Shown piece by piece: positions 8,422 to 16,519 of a stretch of DNA of 64,000 nucleotides; positions within the stretch are counted from its first letter, which is position 1; each line of letters opens with the position of its first letter. Made by a program: the position numbers and the translations under genes. Source of the stretch: Bryobacteraceae bacterium (GTDB taxonomy: Bacteria; Acidobacteriota; Terriglobia; Bryobacterales; Bryobacteraceae); contig JAICJH010000034.1 in assembly GCA_025928545.1 (NCBI GenBank), positions 1 through 64,000 on the forward strand, read 5' to 3'. The notes below the pieces were generated by a model, which saw nothing but the letters and a program-made list of their open reading frames with translations, searched no databases and had not been told where the DNA came from.

Positions 8422-9206
8422 CTATCTCCCCGCGAAACCTTCGGTGAGTTCGATGCGCGTGCCCGCCGGGTCGACCACGAAAGCCCATTTCAGGCCCACC
8501 TGCGGCGCGTCCTGAAACGGCGACTCCAGCTGCCCGCCATCCGCCTCGAACTGCTTACAAAACGCCTCCAGATTTTTCACTTCAAACCCGATGTGATCGA
8601 GCGAGCGGCCCTTAGTAGGCGCTTGCGCAGCGCTCGTCTTATCCACGTCTACTTCTCCACCGGGGATAAAGGCGGCCGGAAACTGCCGCGAGTACCGGCG
8701 CGGGCGCCGAGAGTCTTCACGTACCACGCCTGAAGTCTTGCGGGATCGGGCGTCGCCAGGTGAATGTCATGCATCACCACAGCGGCAGGAAGCGCGGCAT
8801 CTTCCGTGAGCTCGACAAACACATTTTCAGGAAACCTCGCGAGGATCCGTCTGGCGTTTCCGTTTACCGGTGAGTTCTCAATGTGGAGCGCGTCCAGCTT
8901 CGCCTTTACCGCGGCGAGATCCCTGACCGCAAAACCCAGGCGATTGACCGTGGAGCCTTCCGAGCCCTGGGTGGGTGCGATCCGCGCTTTGCCGACCACC
9001 ACGAACACGCCCGGCAGGCGAAGCAGATCGAGACTTCCCACGTGTGTCAACTCGGCTCCCAGGGCGCCCATCCAAACATTTTTCTGAGCCTCAGGGTCGG
9101 CTACCAGCAGGTGGATGTGCCCCATGGAAACCCCGCTCTGGTTGGGAGCAGAGAGTTGCGCGAACAGTGCGCTGGCAGATAGTGCAAACACGAGGAGCCG
9201 AATCAT
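8422..9206 (-). pseudogene. Frameshifted VOC (glyoxalase/bleomycin resistance) family protein, exported
   Basis: Two overlapping frames together make one VOC protein. The first (from ATG 9206) has a signal peptide, a first VOC module (GHIHLLVADPEAQKNVWMGA) and the start of a second (HDIHLATPDPARLQAWYVKT). It loses frame near 8680-8700. The second frame then continues FPAAFIPGGEVDVDKT, LDHIGFEVKNLEAF and FVVDPAGTRIELTEG to the stop at 8422. The frame change fits the loss of one base (or gain of two) in the sense direction. Either the gene is inactive or the assembly has an indel here. VOC proteins bind metal and act on small molecules; the substrate is unknown. Confidence 0.8.
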
Positions 9207-9263
9207 GACCGATAGCCTAACAAATCTCAGCTGAAACTTGCGTGCTCAAGATCAGTTTCGAGC

Positions 9264-9289
9264 CTGAAGCAGCGCGACCGTAGCTTCAG
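9264..9289 (-). terminator. Possible hairpin after the 9290-10219 gene
   Basis: CTGAAGC and GCTTCAG form a 7-bp perfect stem with a 12-base loop directly after the stop codon of the leftward orphan gene. There is no run of T after it on the minus strand, so intrinsic termination would be weak. The stretch lies between two leftward genes. Confidence 0.35.
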
Positions 9290-10219
9290 TCAGGGAAGAA
9301 CCACGTCGACAAAACCATCTGAAGCGATCCCCTTGAGATCGCCCAGTTCGGTAAGGGGCAAGCCTTCGAAGACGGCGGACGCTTGGTCCTGTCTTGCCGG
9401 CCAAAGAACCTTCATTCCATCAACCGGTCCTTCAATGTCCTCCATAATGTTTTCCATTAGGGAAACCGCAGCGGAATACGGCACGATGCCTTTCTGCAAA
9501 GTGCTGGCAGCTTTTCCCCAGGCCAGCATTAAATATTCGCACCTCGGAAATACCTGTGGGAGCGGAATACGTCGAGATTTGAACCGCCGACGTTCGACCG
9601 TTGCGGACCACAAGACAACAGGAGTGATTTGCTGCTGGTCAGCCGTCATCAGCATGATTGAGGGGACAAAGACGTCCTCCCCCAGTCGGGCCTGAAGTGC
9701 TCGGCGCCCGTACGAATACCGCCACCAATAGAGCGACTGCTGGCTCGACAAAAAGGGTTTCCTGATCGGGTTATCGCCTTGGGACATTGCTTGGGTTGCA
9801 CGCCGGTTATGTTCGATCCAGGCGTCGATTAGCGTCTCTGAAGGTGTGCCTGGGGGATAGACGCGATCCTCCTGGGAATCATACAGCAACACACCCGCAG
9901 AGTTGGCGATTTCTGAAATCATCGGCATCAACTCCAGAGCGAAGAAGTGAGGTCGCAGAAAGTTGATTGAGACTGAGACGCCGAGATCAGCGCAGCAATC
10001 CGGCAATACGGGAGGTTCGTAACCTTCAATTTCGGTTCCGGCCAGAACATCGAACAGGCAGTACACCCCAGTATCCGGGTTGGTGTATGCGAATTGGATT
10101 AGGCTGCCGTCGTTCGAACGGGATTCCGTCACGTGGTCCAGAGCCCCGATGCATTGATGGAGACGAGAACGATTAAACTGAGCCGCCGGAGGTGAACAGA
10201 AATATAGATCAAAGCTCAT
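9290..10219 (-). CDS. Orphan cytosolic protein beginning MSFDLYF
   Basis: 309 residues with no signal peptide or membrane segment. It is not recognised as a named family. The N-terminus MSFDLYFCSP resembles the MS(F/Y)DLYF start found on a loose set of bacterial proteins, some of which accompany polymorphic toxins as immunity proteins; that link is from memory and is weak. The composition is mixed, with aromatic-rich segments (SLYWWRYSYGRR). It stands alone between a broken VOC gene and another orphan, with a hairpin after its stop. No toxin gene is visible beside it. Confidence 0.55.
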   Translation of the reverse strand: MSFDLYFCSPPAAQFNRSRLHQCIGALDHVTESRSNDGSLIQFAYTNPDTGVYCLFDVLAGTEIEGYEPPVLPDCCADLGVSVSINFLRPHFFALELMPMISEIANSAGVLLYDSQEDRVYPPGTPSETLIDAWIEHNRRATQAMSQGDNPIRKPFLSSQQSLYWWRYSYGRRALQARLGEDVFVPSIMLMTADQQQITPVVLWSATVERRRFKSRRIPLPQVFPRCEYLMLAWGKAASTLQKGIVPYSAAVSLMENIMEDIEGPVDGMKVLWPARQDQASAVFEGLPLTELGDLKGIASDGFVDVVLP

Positions 10220-10485
10220 TCCCCGATTGTTCCGCCCCTGTCACCTGCACGCAACTGGGATATAGGGCCCTCAGCATCCGTTTGCATCCCGCCATCGCGG
10301 ATTCCGCAGGCACGCAAAAACCCGGTGACAAGAAAGTGTCGCCTCTATTTGCCGCGTAATCAGCACATTACAAAAAATCTGCCTTTTTGCCCCCACCTTC
10401 GTCTGCTAAAACCGAACCATAGGATGCAAAACATCGAGAAAAACGCCAGCAACAAGGGCAACAGAGACAACAAGGACGAACCAAA
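10220..10485. other. Intergenic region with A-rich leader
   Basis: 266 bases between divergent orphan genes. The last 60 bases before the ATG at 10486 are rich in A and C with few T, and include an AAGGA ribosome binding site 9 bases before the start. A 28-codon open frame from 10424 to 10510 overlaps the next gene's start but has no support beyond its ATG. No promoter could be picked out with confidence. Confidence 0.4.
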
Positions 10486-11196
10486 ATGCCGATATCCGAA
10501 AAACAACTAGCCGCAAACCGAGCCAACGCCCAAAAAGGCACAGGCCCCACCACCCCCGACGGCAAAGGCAAATCCTGCCAGAACGCCCGACGTCACGGCG
10601 TCACCGCTCAGGTCACCGTCATGACCGAAGAAGGCCGCATCCAGCACGACGCCTTCTGCTCGAAAATGATGGCCGATCTCCAACCCGTCGGCTCCATCGA
10701 AGAATTCCTCGCCAGTTCCGTAGCCGAAGACGCCTGGCGTCTCAACTACGCGCGTGCCCAGTCCAACAACATCATCTCCCTCGGCCACTTCGATGGCACC
10801 GGCGATAACTACGACGCCCAGCATCCCGAAATTAACGACGCCATCACCGAGGCCCAGACGGTCCGCGACAACGCGAAAACCCTGGAACTCCTCTCCCTCT
10901 ACGAGCAGCGCATCCACCGCTCCTTCCAGAAGCATTTCGACCAGCTCCAGAAGCTCCAAACCGAGCGCAAAGCCGAACGCGCGAAGAAACTCGAAGAAGC
11001 CCGCCTCCTCAGTATTCTCGCCAAAGAAAGGAACTTACCGTACGATCCCGCCAAAGATGGATTCGTTTTTTCGAATGAGGAAATCGACTCTTACATCGAC
11101 TTCTACCACCGCCTGAAGCGCTATGGAGTCGGCCCCTCGCCGCTCGAATTGCACAAAAAAGCGTCGTCCAACCCGGCGCTGCAGCAGGCAGCCTGA
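10486..11196 (+). CDS. Orphan of the ANRANAQ/STGP-type family, function unknown
   Basis: 236 residues, cytosolic, highly charged. The start QLAANRANAQKGTGPTTPDG, then GKSCQNARRHG, matches a short signature (close to ANRANAQKSTGPRTPEGK) that recurs in many uncharacterised acidobacterial and planctomycete proteins; this is from memory. The middle and C-terminal parts are long helices, with a probable coiled coil at about 140-185 (QKHFDQLQKLQTERKAERAK). Codons are strongly C-ending. The Lys/Arg/Asn-rich N-terminus could bind nucleic acid, which is speculation. It has its own A-rich leader and no obvious partner. Confidence 0.7.
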   Translation: MPISEKQLAANRANAQKGTGPTTPDGKGKSCQNARRHGVTAQVTVMTEEGRIQHDAFCSKMMADLQPVGSIEEFLASSVAEDAWRLNYARAQSNNIISLGHFDGTGDNYDAQHPEINDAITEAQTVRDNAKTLELLSLYEQRIHRSFQKHFDQLQKLQTERKAERAKKLEEARLLSILAKERNLPYDPAKDGFVFSNEEIDSYIDFYHRLKRYGVGPSPLELHKKASSNPALQQAA

Positions 11197-11223
11197 CCAA
11201 CATGCCCTCAACTCTCTCAATCC

Positions 11224-11256
11224 GGGTAAGACGGCGCGCATCGGCGGCCATTCTCC
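11224..11256 (-). repeat. Dispersed decamer repeat, copy C (partial)
   Basis: Minus-strand reading gives GAATGGCCGCCGATGCGCGC, then CGTCTTACCC. It keeps the GAATGGCCGCCGAT head, but the following decamers have decayed. It lies 28 bases after a rightward orphan gene and about 80 bases before the phosphorylase start. Confidence 0.65.
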
Positions 11257-11338
11257 GCTCGCCTTGTACAATGAGAACTTCCCGCCCCTGTCTGGCGCGC
11301 TCTGAACCCGGTCGATCCGAACACTGGAGATCTGAAAT

Positions 11339-14008
11339 ATGAGTGCAACTTTTCGATACGCTGAATCGGGTGTCGCCGAAAAACACGTCCTGACGCTGGA
11401 GGAGCTTGGCAAGCTCACCAAAGAAGGTGGCAAGCCGGCTGAGACGCTGATGAACGTTGTCGCGTTGATTGCCGGCCGCTTCGAAACCGAAGTCTGTTCC
11501 GCCTACCTGCTGGAGCCCGACCGCGCCAATCTTGTCCTCGCCGCCACTGTCGGCCTGCGCCCCGAATGCATCGGCACGCTCCGCCTCGGTTTGCATGAAG
11601 GCCTCGCCGGTCTCGTTGCCGAAGGTGTCCGCCCGGTTGCCGTGTCTCAGGTGAGTGTGCATCCGCGCTTTAAGTTTTTTCGGGAAGCGGGAGAGGAGGC
11701 GTATCAATCCTTTCTTGGCGTGCCGGTCGTCGATCGCGGCGTCCTCCAGGGTGTTCTGATCGTGCAGACGATCGAAGCCCGCGTTTTTCAGAACGACGAA
11801 ATCCGCATTTTGATGGAAGCCGCCACCGAAGTGGCGCACGTCATCAGCGAAGCCCGCATGCTGGCTGGTTTCATCGCGCCAACCCAGGAACGCCTCTGGG
11901 CTCTCGCCCGCAATCTGGGCTGGAGCTGGGATCACGAAATTACCAGCATCTTCCGCCAATTGGATCCGGTGCGCTTCCGCGCCCTCAACCACAATCCGAT
12001 TTCTCTGCTGCTGGAAATGCCCCTTTCAACAATTGAACAGCGCGCCGGCGAACTCATGCTGCACAGCCGCATTAATGATGCCTGGCGTCGCCAGCAGAAA
12101 TATCTGGAATCGGATCGTACCTGGGGCGCCACTCACGCCGGAGTGCTGCGGCCGCGCCCGGTCGCATATTTTTCGGCTGAATTCGGCATCCACGAATCGG
12201 TGCCCATCTATTCCGGCGGCCTCGGCGTGCTTGCCGGCGATCACATCAAGAGCGCGTCTGACCTCGATATCCCGCTTGTCGGTATCGGCCTCTTCTATGG
12301 TCACGGCTATTTCCGGCAGCGCCTCGATCCCGGCGGCTGGCAGCAGGAAGACTATCTGCCAACCGATGTCGCCGCGCTGCCCATGGAGTTGGCGATCGGC
12401 GCCAACGGCGTGCCCGTTGAGATCCAGGTCGATACCCGCCGAGGCCCCATCAAGGCAAAGGTCTGGCGGATGAAAGTCGGCCGCATCGATCTTCTTCTGC
12501 TCGATTCCGACGTCGAAGGCAATCTCCCCGAAGACCGCCAGTTAACCTCCCAGCTTTATGGTGGCGATGGCCGCACCCGCATCCGCCAGGAGTTGCTGCT
12601 CGGTGTGGGCGGAGTTCGCGCCCTGAGCGCCATGGGGATTACGCCCGGCGTTTATCACATGAACGAAGGCCACAGCGGCTTTGCGGTACTCGAAGCCATC
12701 CGGACGCGCATGGTCGATGAGGGCATCGGCTTCTATCAGGCGGCGCCCGTCGTCGCCCGCGAAGTTGTCTTCACCACCCATACGCCGGTGCCTGCCGGTC
12801 ATGATCGTTTCGGCGCGGATTTGATCGACGAACACCTTGGCCCTCTCCGCGAAAGTCTCGGTATCTCGCATGAGGCGCTCATGGAATTAGGCGCCGAACA
12901 TCGCGGACATCATCATGAATTCTGCATGACCGTGCTGGGGCTCAAGCTCTCTCGCCGGGTGAACGCCGTGTCTTCCCTTCACGGCGAAGTTTCGCGCGCC
13001 ATGTGGACGGGCCTTTATCCCGGCGTCGCCGAAGACAACGTGCCGATCGGTCACATCACCAATGGCGTCCACGTGCCCTCCTGGCTCGCTCCGCAGATGT
13101 TCCGCCTTTACGATCGCCATCTGGGCGCCAACTGGCATCGTCAATCCGGTGAGCCAGGCATCTGGGAAGGCATCGAAAACATCGATGACGCGGAGCTTTG
13201 GGAAATGCACCAGAGCCTCAAAGCCCGCATGCTCGATTTCATTCGCCGCCGCGCCGTGCAGCAGGCCGGGTCGCGTCACGAATCGGTTTCGACTCTCAGC
13301 CGCCTCGGCCGGGTGCTCAGTCCCGATGCGCTGACAATCGGTTTCGCGCGCCGCTTCGCCACTTACAAGCGAGCCAACCTGATTCTTGCGGACATCGAAC
13401 GTCTCGGCGCCATGGTGAACGATCCCAAACGGCCCGTCCAGTTTGTCTTCGCCGGCAAAGCCCATCCTCGTGATGAACCCGGCAAGCGCGTCCTCCAGGA
13501 AATCGCCCGTCTCATGCGCGATTCGCAGTTCGCCGAGCACTTTGTTTTTGTGGAAGACTACGATATCAATGTCGGTCGCCATCTCGTGCAGGGCGTCGAC
13601 GTGTGGCTGAACAATCCCCGCCGCCCGCTGGAGGCTTCCGGCACGAGCGGACAAAAGGTGGTTCTGAATGGCGGCCTGAACCTGTCGGTCCTCGATGGCT
13701 GGTGGGCCGAAGCCTACGACGGCCTGAACGGTTTCGCGATTGGCACCGGCCGCACCCATTCCAATATGGATGTCCACGACAGGCGCGATGGCGAAGATCT
13801 CTATCGCGTGCTCCGCGATGAGGTGATTCCGCTCTACTACGAGCGCGACCGCGATGGCCTGCCCCACGGCTGGATCAAGCGGATGAAGCGGACCATCCGC
13901 ACTCTCGGCTGGCGTTTCAATGCCGACCGGATGGTGATGGACTACACTTTGAAATGTTACGTACCCGCGGCAGGCGGTACGTCCAGCGATATGAGCCGCA
14001 GCCGCTAA
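11339..14008 (+). CDS. glgP: Alpha-glucan (glycogen) phosphorylase with N-terminal GAF domain
   Basis: 889 residues. Residues about 20-180 form a GAF domain resembling that of PtsP (LTKEGGKPAETLMNVVALIA, GLHEGLAGLVAE). Residues about 185-875 are an alpha-glucan phosphorylase of the TIGR02094 type (PVAYFSAEFGIHES, IYSGGLGVLAGDHIKSASDL, TTHTPVPAGHDRF, GFARRFATYKRANL). It would release glucose-1-phosphate from glycogen. The pyridoxal-phosphate lysine is K773 in EASGTSGQKVVLNGGLNLS, where the family usually has GTSGMK. GGAG lies 9 bases before the ATG. The GAF domain suggests small-molecule control of the enzyme. The MscS-type channel gene begins 14 bases after the stop. Confidence 0.92.
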   Translation: MSATFRYAESGVAEKHVLTLEELGKLTKEGGKPAETLMNVVALIAGRFETEVCSAYLLEPDRANLVLAATVGLRPECIGTLRLGLHEGLAGLVAEGVRPVAVSQVSVHPRFKFFREAGEEAYQSFLGVPVVDRGVLQGVLIVQTIEARVFQNDEIRILMEAATEVAHVISEARMLAGFIAPTQERLWALARNLGWSWDHEITSIFRQLDPVRFRALNHNPISLLLEMPLSTIEQRAGELMLHSRINDAWRRQQKYLESDRTWGATHAGVLRPRPVAYFSAEFGIHESVPIYSGGLGVLAGDHIKSASDLDIPLVGIGLFYGHGYFRQRLDPGGWQQEDYLPTDVAALPMELAIGANGVPVEIQVDTRRGPIKAKVWRMKVGRIDLLLLDSDVEGNLPEDRQLTSQLYGGDGRTRIRQELLLGVGGVRALSAMGITPGVYHMNEGHSGFAVLEAIRTRMVDEGIGFYQAAPVVAREVVFTTHTPVPAGHDRFGADLIDEHLGPLRESLGISHEALMELGAEHRGHHHEFCMTVLGLKLSRRVNAVSSLHGEVSRAMWTGLYPGVAEDNVPIGHITNGVHVPSWLAPQMFRLYDRHLGANWHRQSGEPGIWEGIENIDDAELWEMHQSLKARMLDFIRRRAVQQAGSRHESVSTLSRLGRVLSPDALTIGFARRFATYKRANLILADIERLGAMVNDPKRPVQFVFAGKAHPRDEPGKRVLQEIARLMRDSQFAEHFVFVEDYDINVGRHLVQGVDVWLNNPRRPLEASGTSGQKVVLNGGLNLSVLDGWWAEAYDGLNGFAIGTGRTHSNMDVHDRRDGEDLYRVLRDEVIPLYYERDRDGLPHGWIKRMKRTIRTLGWRFNADRMVMDYTLKCYVPAAGGTSSDMSRSR

Positions 14009-14022
14009 GTAGTTCTGGAGAA

Positions 14023-15555
14023 ATGGTGACTTCCAGACCCATCGGCCTCCCCGTCCTTGTATACATCTTTGCCGGGATCCTGCACGCCCAGACTCCGGCG
14101 CCCACCGATCCTCTCGGCCGTGGCACTCCGCAGTCGATGGTCCTGCAGTTCCTCGAAGCGTGTCACTCCCGGGATTATTCGAAGGCCCAGCACTTTCTCG
14201 ACATGCGCAACATGTCGTCGACAGATCGATCGAAATACGGCACGCAGCTCGCCGTACAACTCGAAGATCTCCTGGATGATACGAACTTCGAAGTCGCCAC
14301 GATGAGCCGCGACCCCGAAGGCGATCAGTTCGATAACCTGCCGCCCAATATCGAGCACCTCGCGACCTTCAAGGTCAACGGGCAAAACGTGGAACTGCAA
14401 CTCGAACGGCAGGAAATCAACCCCGCTTTGCGCGTGTGGATGGTAACGCCTGCCAGTGTCGCGCTGATTTCAACCGCCCACAAAGTTCTTGCTGAAACGC
14501 CGTTCGAAAAGCTCCTCCCGCAGCAACTGGTCACTTTCGAAATCCTCGATACACCGGTCTGGCGCTGGATCGCGCTGATCCTGATCGCGGGTGTTTTTTG
14601 GGTCCTGGCATCCGCGATAGCCTGGGCTTTCGTGAAGGCAGGGCGTCGCTTCGCAGGCCTCCCGCACTTCGAGGGTCCCCTGCGGCTGTTTCTGGCGACC
14701 ACGGGCTTTCGGATCGCACTGGAGTTCGTGCCCCCGTCCTCGCTCCCACGCCTGTTCCTCGAACGCACCTCCGGGCTCGCCATCACTATATCGGTGGTTT
14801 GGGCGGTGGCCGTTGCGATCGATACGCTGGCCAAGCGCTGGCATGCCGGTCTCGATCCCCGCGTTCAGGCGGTCAGCTATTCGGTTTTGCCGCTGGGCAT
14901 CCAGGTCCTGAAATTATCGCTCTACCTGATCGCGCTGCTCAGTGTGGTCAAGGCCTGGGGTTACCCGATATCCACGGTCCTGGCCGGTCTGGGTGTTGGC
15001 GGTATCGCGGTCGCGCTGGCAGCCCAGAAGACCATCGAAAACCTCTTCGGCGGCGTCTCGGTGATTGGCGACCGGCCGGTCCTGGTGGGAGATGTTTGCC
15101 GCTTCGGCACTCAAACCGGCACCGTCGTTCGGATTGGCCTTCGGTCCACCCGTCTTCGCACTCCGGATCGCACGATCATCAGCGTTCCGAATGCGCAGTT
15201 TTCATCCATGGAACTGGAAAACTTCTCCGCCCGCGACAAGATCTGGTTTCATCCGATGCTGAACCTGCGCAAGGATACGACGTCGGAGCAACTGGCGAAA
15301 GTTCTCGCATCCTGCCGGGATGTACTGGCCAAACAGCCGAAGGTCGAGGCCGGCAAACTCCCCGTCCGCTTTGTGGGGCTGGGAGCCTACTCTCTCGATG
15401 TGGAAGTGAATGTCTACATTGCGACCGCGGACGCCGATGAGTTCCTCGGGATTCAGCAGGAGTTGCTGCTCCAGTTACTCCAGGCAGTGGAGCGCGCCGG
15501 CACTTCGCTGGCCCTGCCCTGGGCTCAGGACAGAGTGCCTATTCCGGATCAATGA
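14023..15555 (+). CDS. MscS-family mechanosensitive channel with exported N-terminal domain
   Basis: 510 residues from the ATG at 14023; a GTG three bases on has better spacing from GGAG. A signal peptide is followed by a periplasmic domain (about 25-160), at least four hydrophobic segments (about 185-330), then the MscS core. The pore and beta-domain segment GLGVGGIAVALAAQKTIENL, FGGVSVIGDRPVLVGD is close to the family consensus, and a mixed C-terminal domain follows. It would open under membrane tension and release solutes. It follows the phosphorylase by 14 bases, linking osmotic release to glycogen use. Its last 17 bases overlap the end of the converging gene. Confidence 0.9.
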   Translation: MVTSRPIGLPVLVYIFAGILHAQTPAPTDPLGRGTPQSMVLQFLEACHSRDYSKAQHFLDMRNMSSTDRSKYGTQLAVQLEDLLDDTNFEVATMSRDPEGDQFDNLPPNIEHLATFKVNGQNVELQLERQEINPALRVWMVTPASVALISTAHKVLAETPFEKLLPQQLVTFEILDTPVWRWIALILIAGVFWVLASAIAWAFVKAGRRFAGLPHFEGPLRLFLATTGFRIALEFVPPSSLPRLFLERTSGLAITISVVWAVAVAIDTLAKRWHAGLDPRVQAVSYSVLPLGIQVLKLSLYLIALLSVVKAWGYPISTVLAGLGVGGIAVALAAQKTIENLFGGVSVIGDRPVLVGDVCRFGTQTGTVVRIGLRSTRLRTPDRTIISVPNAQFSSMELENFSARDKIWFHPMLNLRKDTTSEQLAKVLASCRDVLAKQPKVEAGKLPVRFVGLGAYSLDVEVNVYIATADADEFLGIQQELLLQLLQAVERAGTSLALPWAQDRVPIPDQ

Positions 15556-16480
15556 CGCTGAGATCGCCCTGCAATTCGACCGCGATCCGTGCAGGCGTGG
15601 GCGAGTCTCCGCCCCCTTCAGCGGCACGGCGCGGATCGAAACTGCCGCCCTGGATCCACCCGATGGCAATGCTCCCCGTAAAGAACGGATGAAGCGCCGC
15701 CAATGACACCAGCGGAAACGCGTACTTTTTGGACTTGATCAGCGCTTCAAGAACGCCGCGAACGGACTTGCTTCGCCTGATGCTTCCCGCAACCTGAGGG
15801 ATGATGAACGCCGGCACGGGAACGGCATGCTTCCGGGCGTATTTCAGAAAGCTCTTCGCGGCCTGCTTCGGAGACATAATTCCGACGTCGGCGATTACGC
15901 TTCGGCGAACGGAGCCCGGATAGTAAAAATTAATCACGCGGCGGGCGAAATCCGCGCAATTGTTGAAAAGGAGGCTGTAGTGATTTTCGTTCGGGGCAGT
16001 GTTGAAAGTTTCAATGAAGCGGTCGTCCTGTTCTTCGGTTGTCGCGGCCTCAAAAGCGAACAGCGTCCGCTCGTAAGCGGCGCCTACGAGTTGGGCCCAG
16101 TCTCCGTCGGGAGAGATGCCCTGCAGATGCCGGCGTCTCCAGCTGTCGCGCAGTCGGGCGACATCCTCCGCGTCCGCAGTCAGGGGCACTTCTTCGGGGG
16201 TATCGACCGCGTACAGGTAAGGCAACAACGGCACTGCCAGCCAGTCCGAACTGGACACATGGTGATATCGCCCCAGGACGACTCCCTTCTCGTCGTCATG
16301 GCATCGGCGGAGCCGGGTTGTAGTTTCGGCGCAGATCCGCGAAAGGTAAATGGCAGCGTGCCCGACCGGCACCATTCGACCAAACGACCCGTGGGGTTCT
16401 TCGAGCAGCAGCGTCACATTGGCGTGTGCAGCTACACCGACCAGGAACAGGCAACAAGCGACACGGATTCCGACAGGCAC
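15539..16480 (-). CDS. Exported protein with possible circularly permuted papain-like fold
   Basis: 313 residues from a GTG start with a GGGAAG ribosome binding site. Residues 1-20 are a signal peptide. GHAAIYLSRIC near 40 and YSLLFNNCADFARRVINFYY near 168 give a histidine followed much later by a cysteine in an NNC motif. That order matches permuted NlpC/P60-like and DUF4105-type proteins, where His and Cys form the catalytic pair. The substrate would be a periplasmic amide or ester, but neither family nor activity is certain. The C-terminal third has a hydrophobic patch (KYAFPLVSLAALHPFFTGSI). Its stop overlaps the converging mscS-like gene. Confidence 0.6.
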   Translation of the reverse strand: MPVGIRVACCLFLVGVAAHANVTLLLEEPHGSFGRMVPVGHAAIYLSRICAETTTRLRRCHDDEKGVVLGRYHHVSSSDWLAVPLLPYLYAVDTPEEVPLTADAEDVARLRDSWRRRHLQGISPDGDWAQLVGAAYERTLFAFEAATTEEQDDRFIETFNTAPNENHYSLLFNNCADFARRVINFYYPGSVRRSVIADVGIMSPKQAAKSFLKYARKHAVPVPAFIIPQVAGSIRRSKSVRGVLEALIKSKKYAFPLVSLAALHPFFTGSIAIGWIQGGSFDPRRAAEGGGDSPTPARIAVELQGDLSVIDPE

Positions 16481-16519
16481 AATGCTTCCCGTGGATTCGC
16501 AAGCACGTCGTGTTCCAGG

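Noticed and set aside
10424..10510. 28-codon frame before the ANRANAQ-type gene, as a possible leader peptide
   Set aside because: Only an ATG and an AGG next to it support it. It overlaps the next start and has no family match, so it is not annotated.
12887..13867. 326-codon open frame antisense to the phosphorylase
   Set aside because: It overlaps conserved phosphorylase motifs on the other strand and has no domain of its own.
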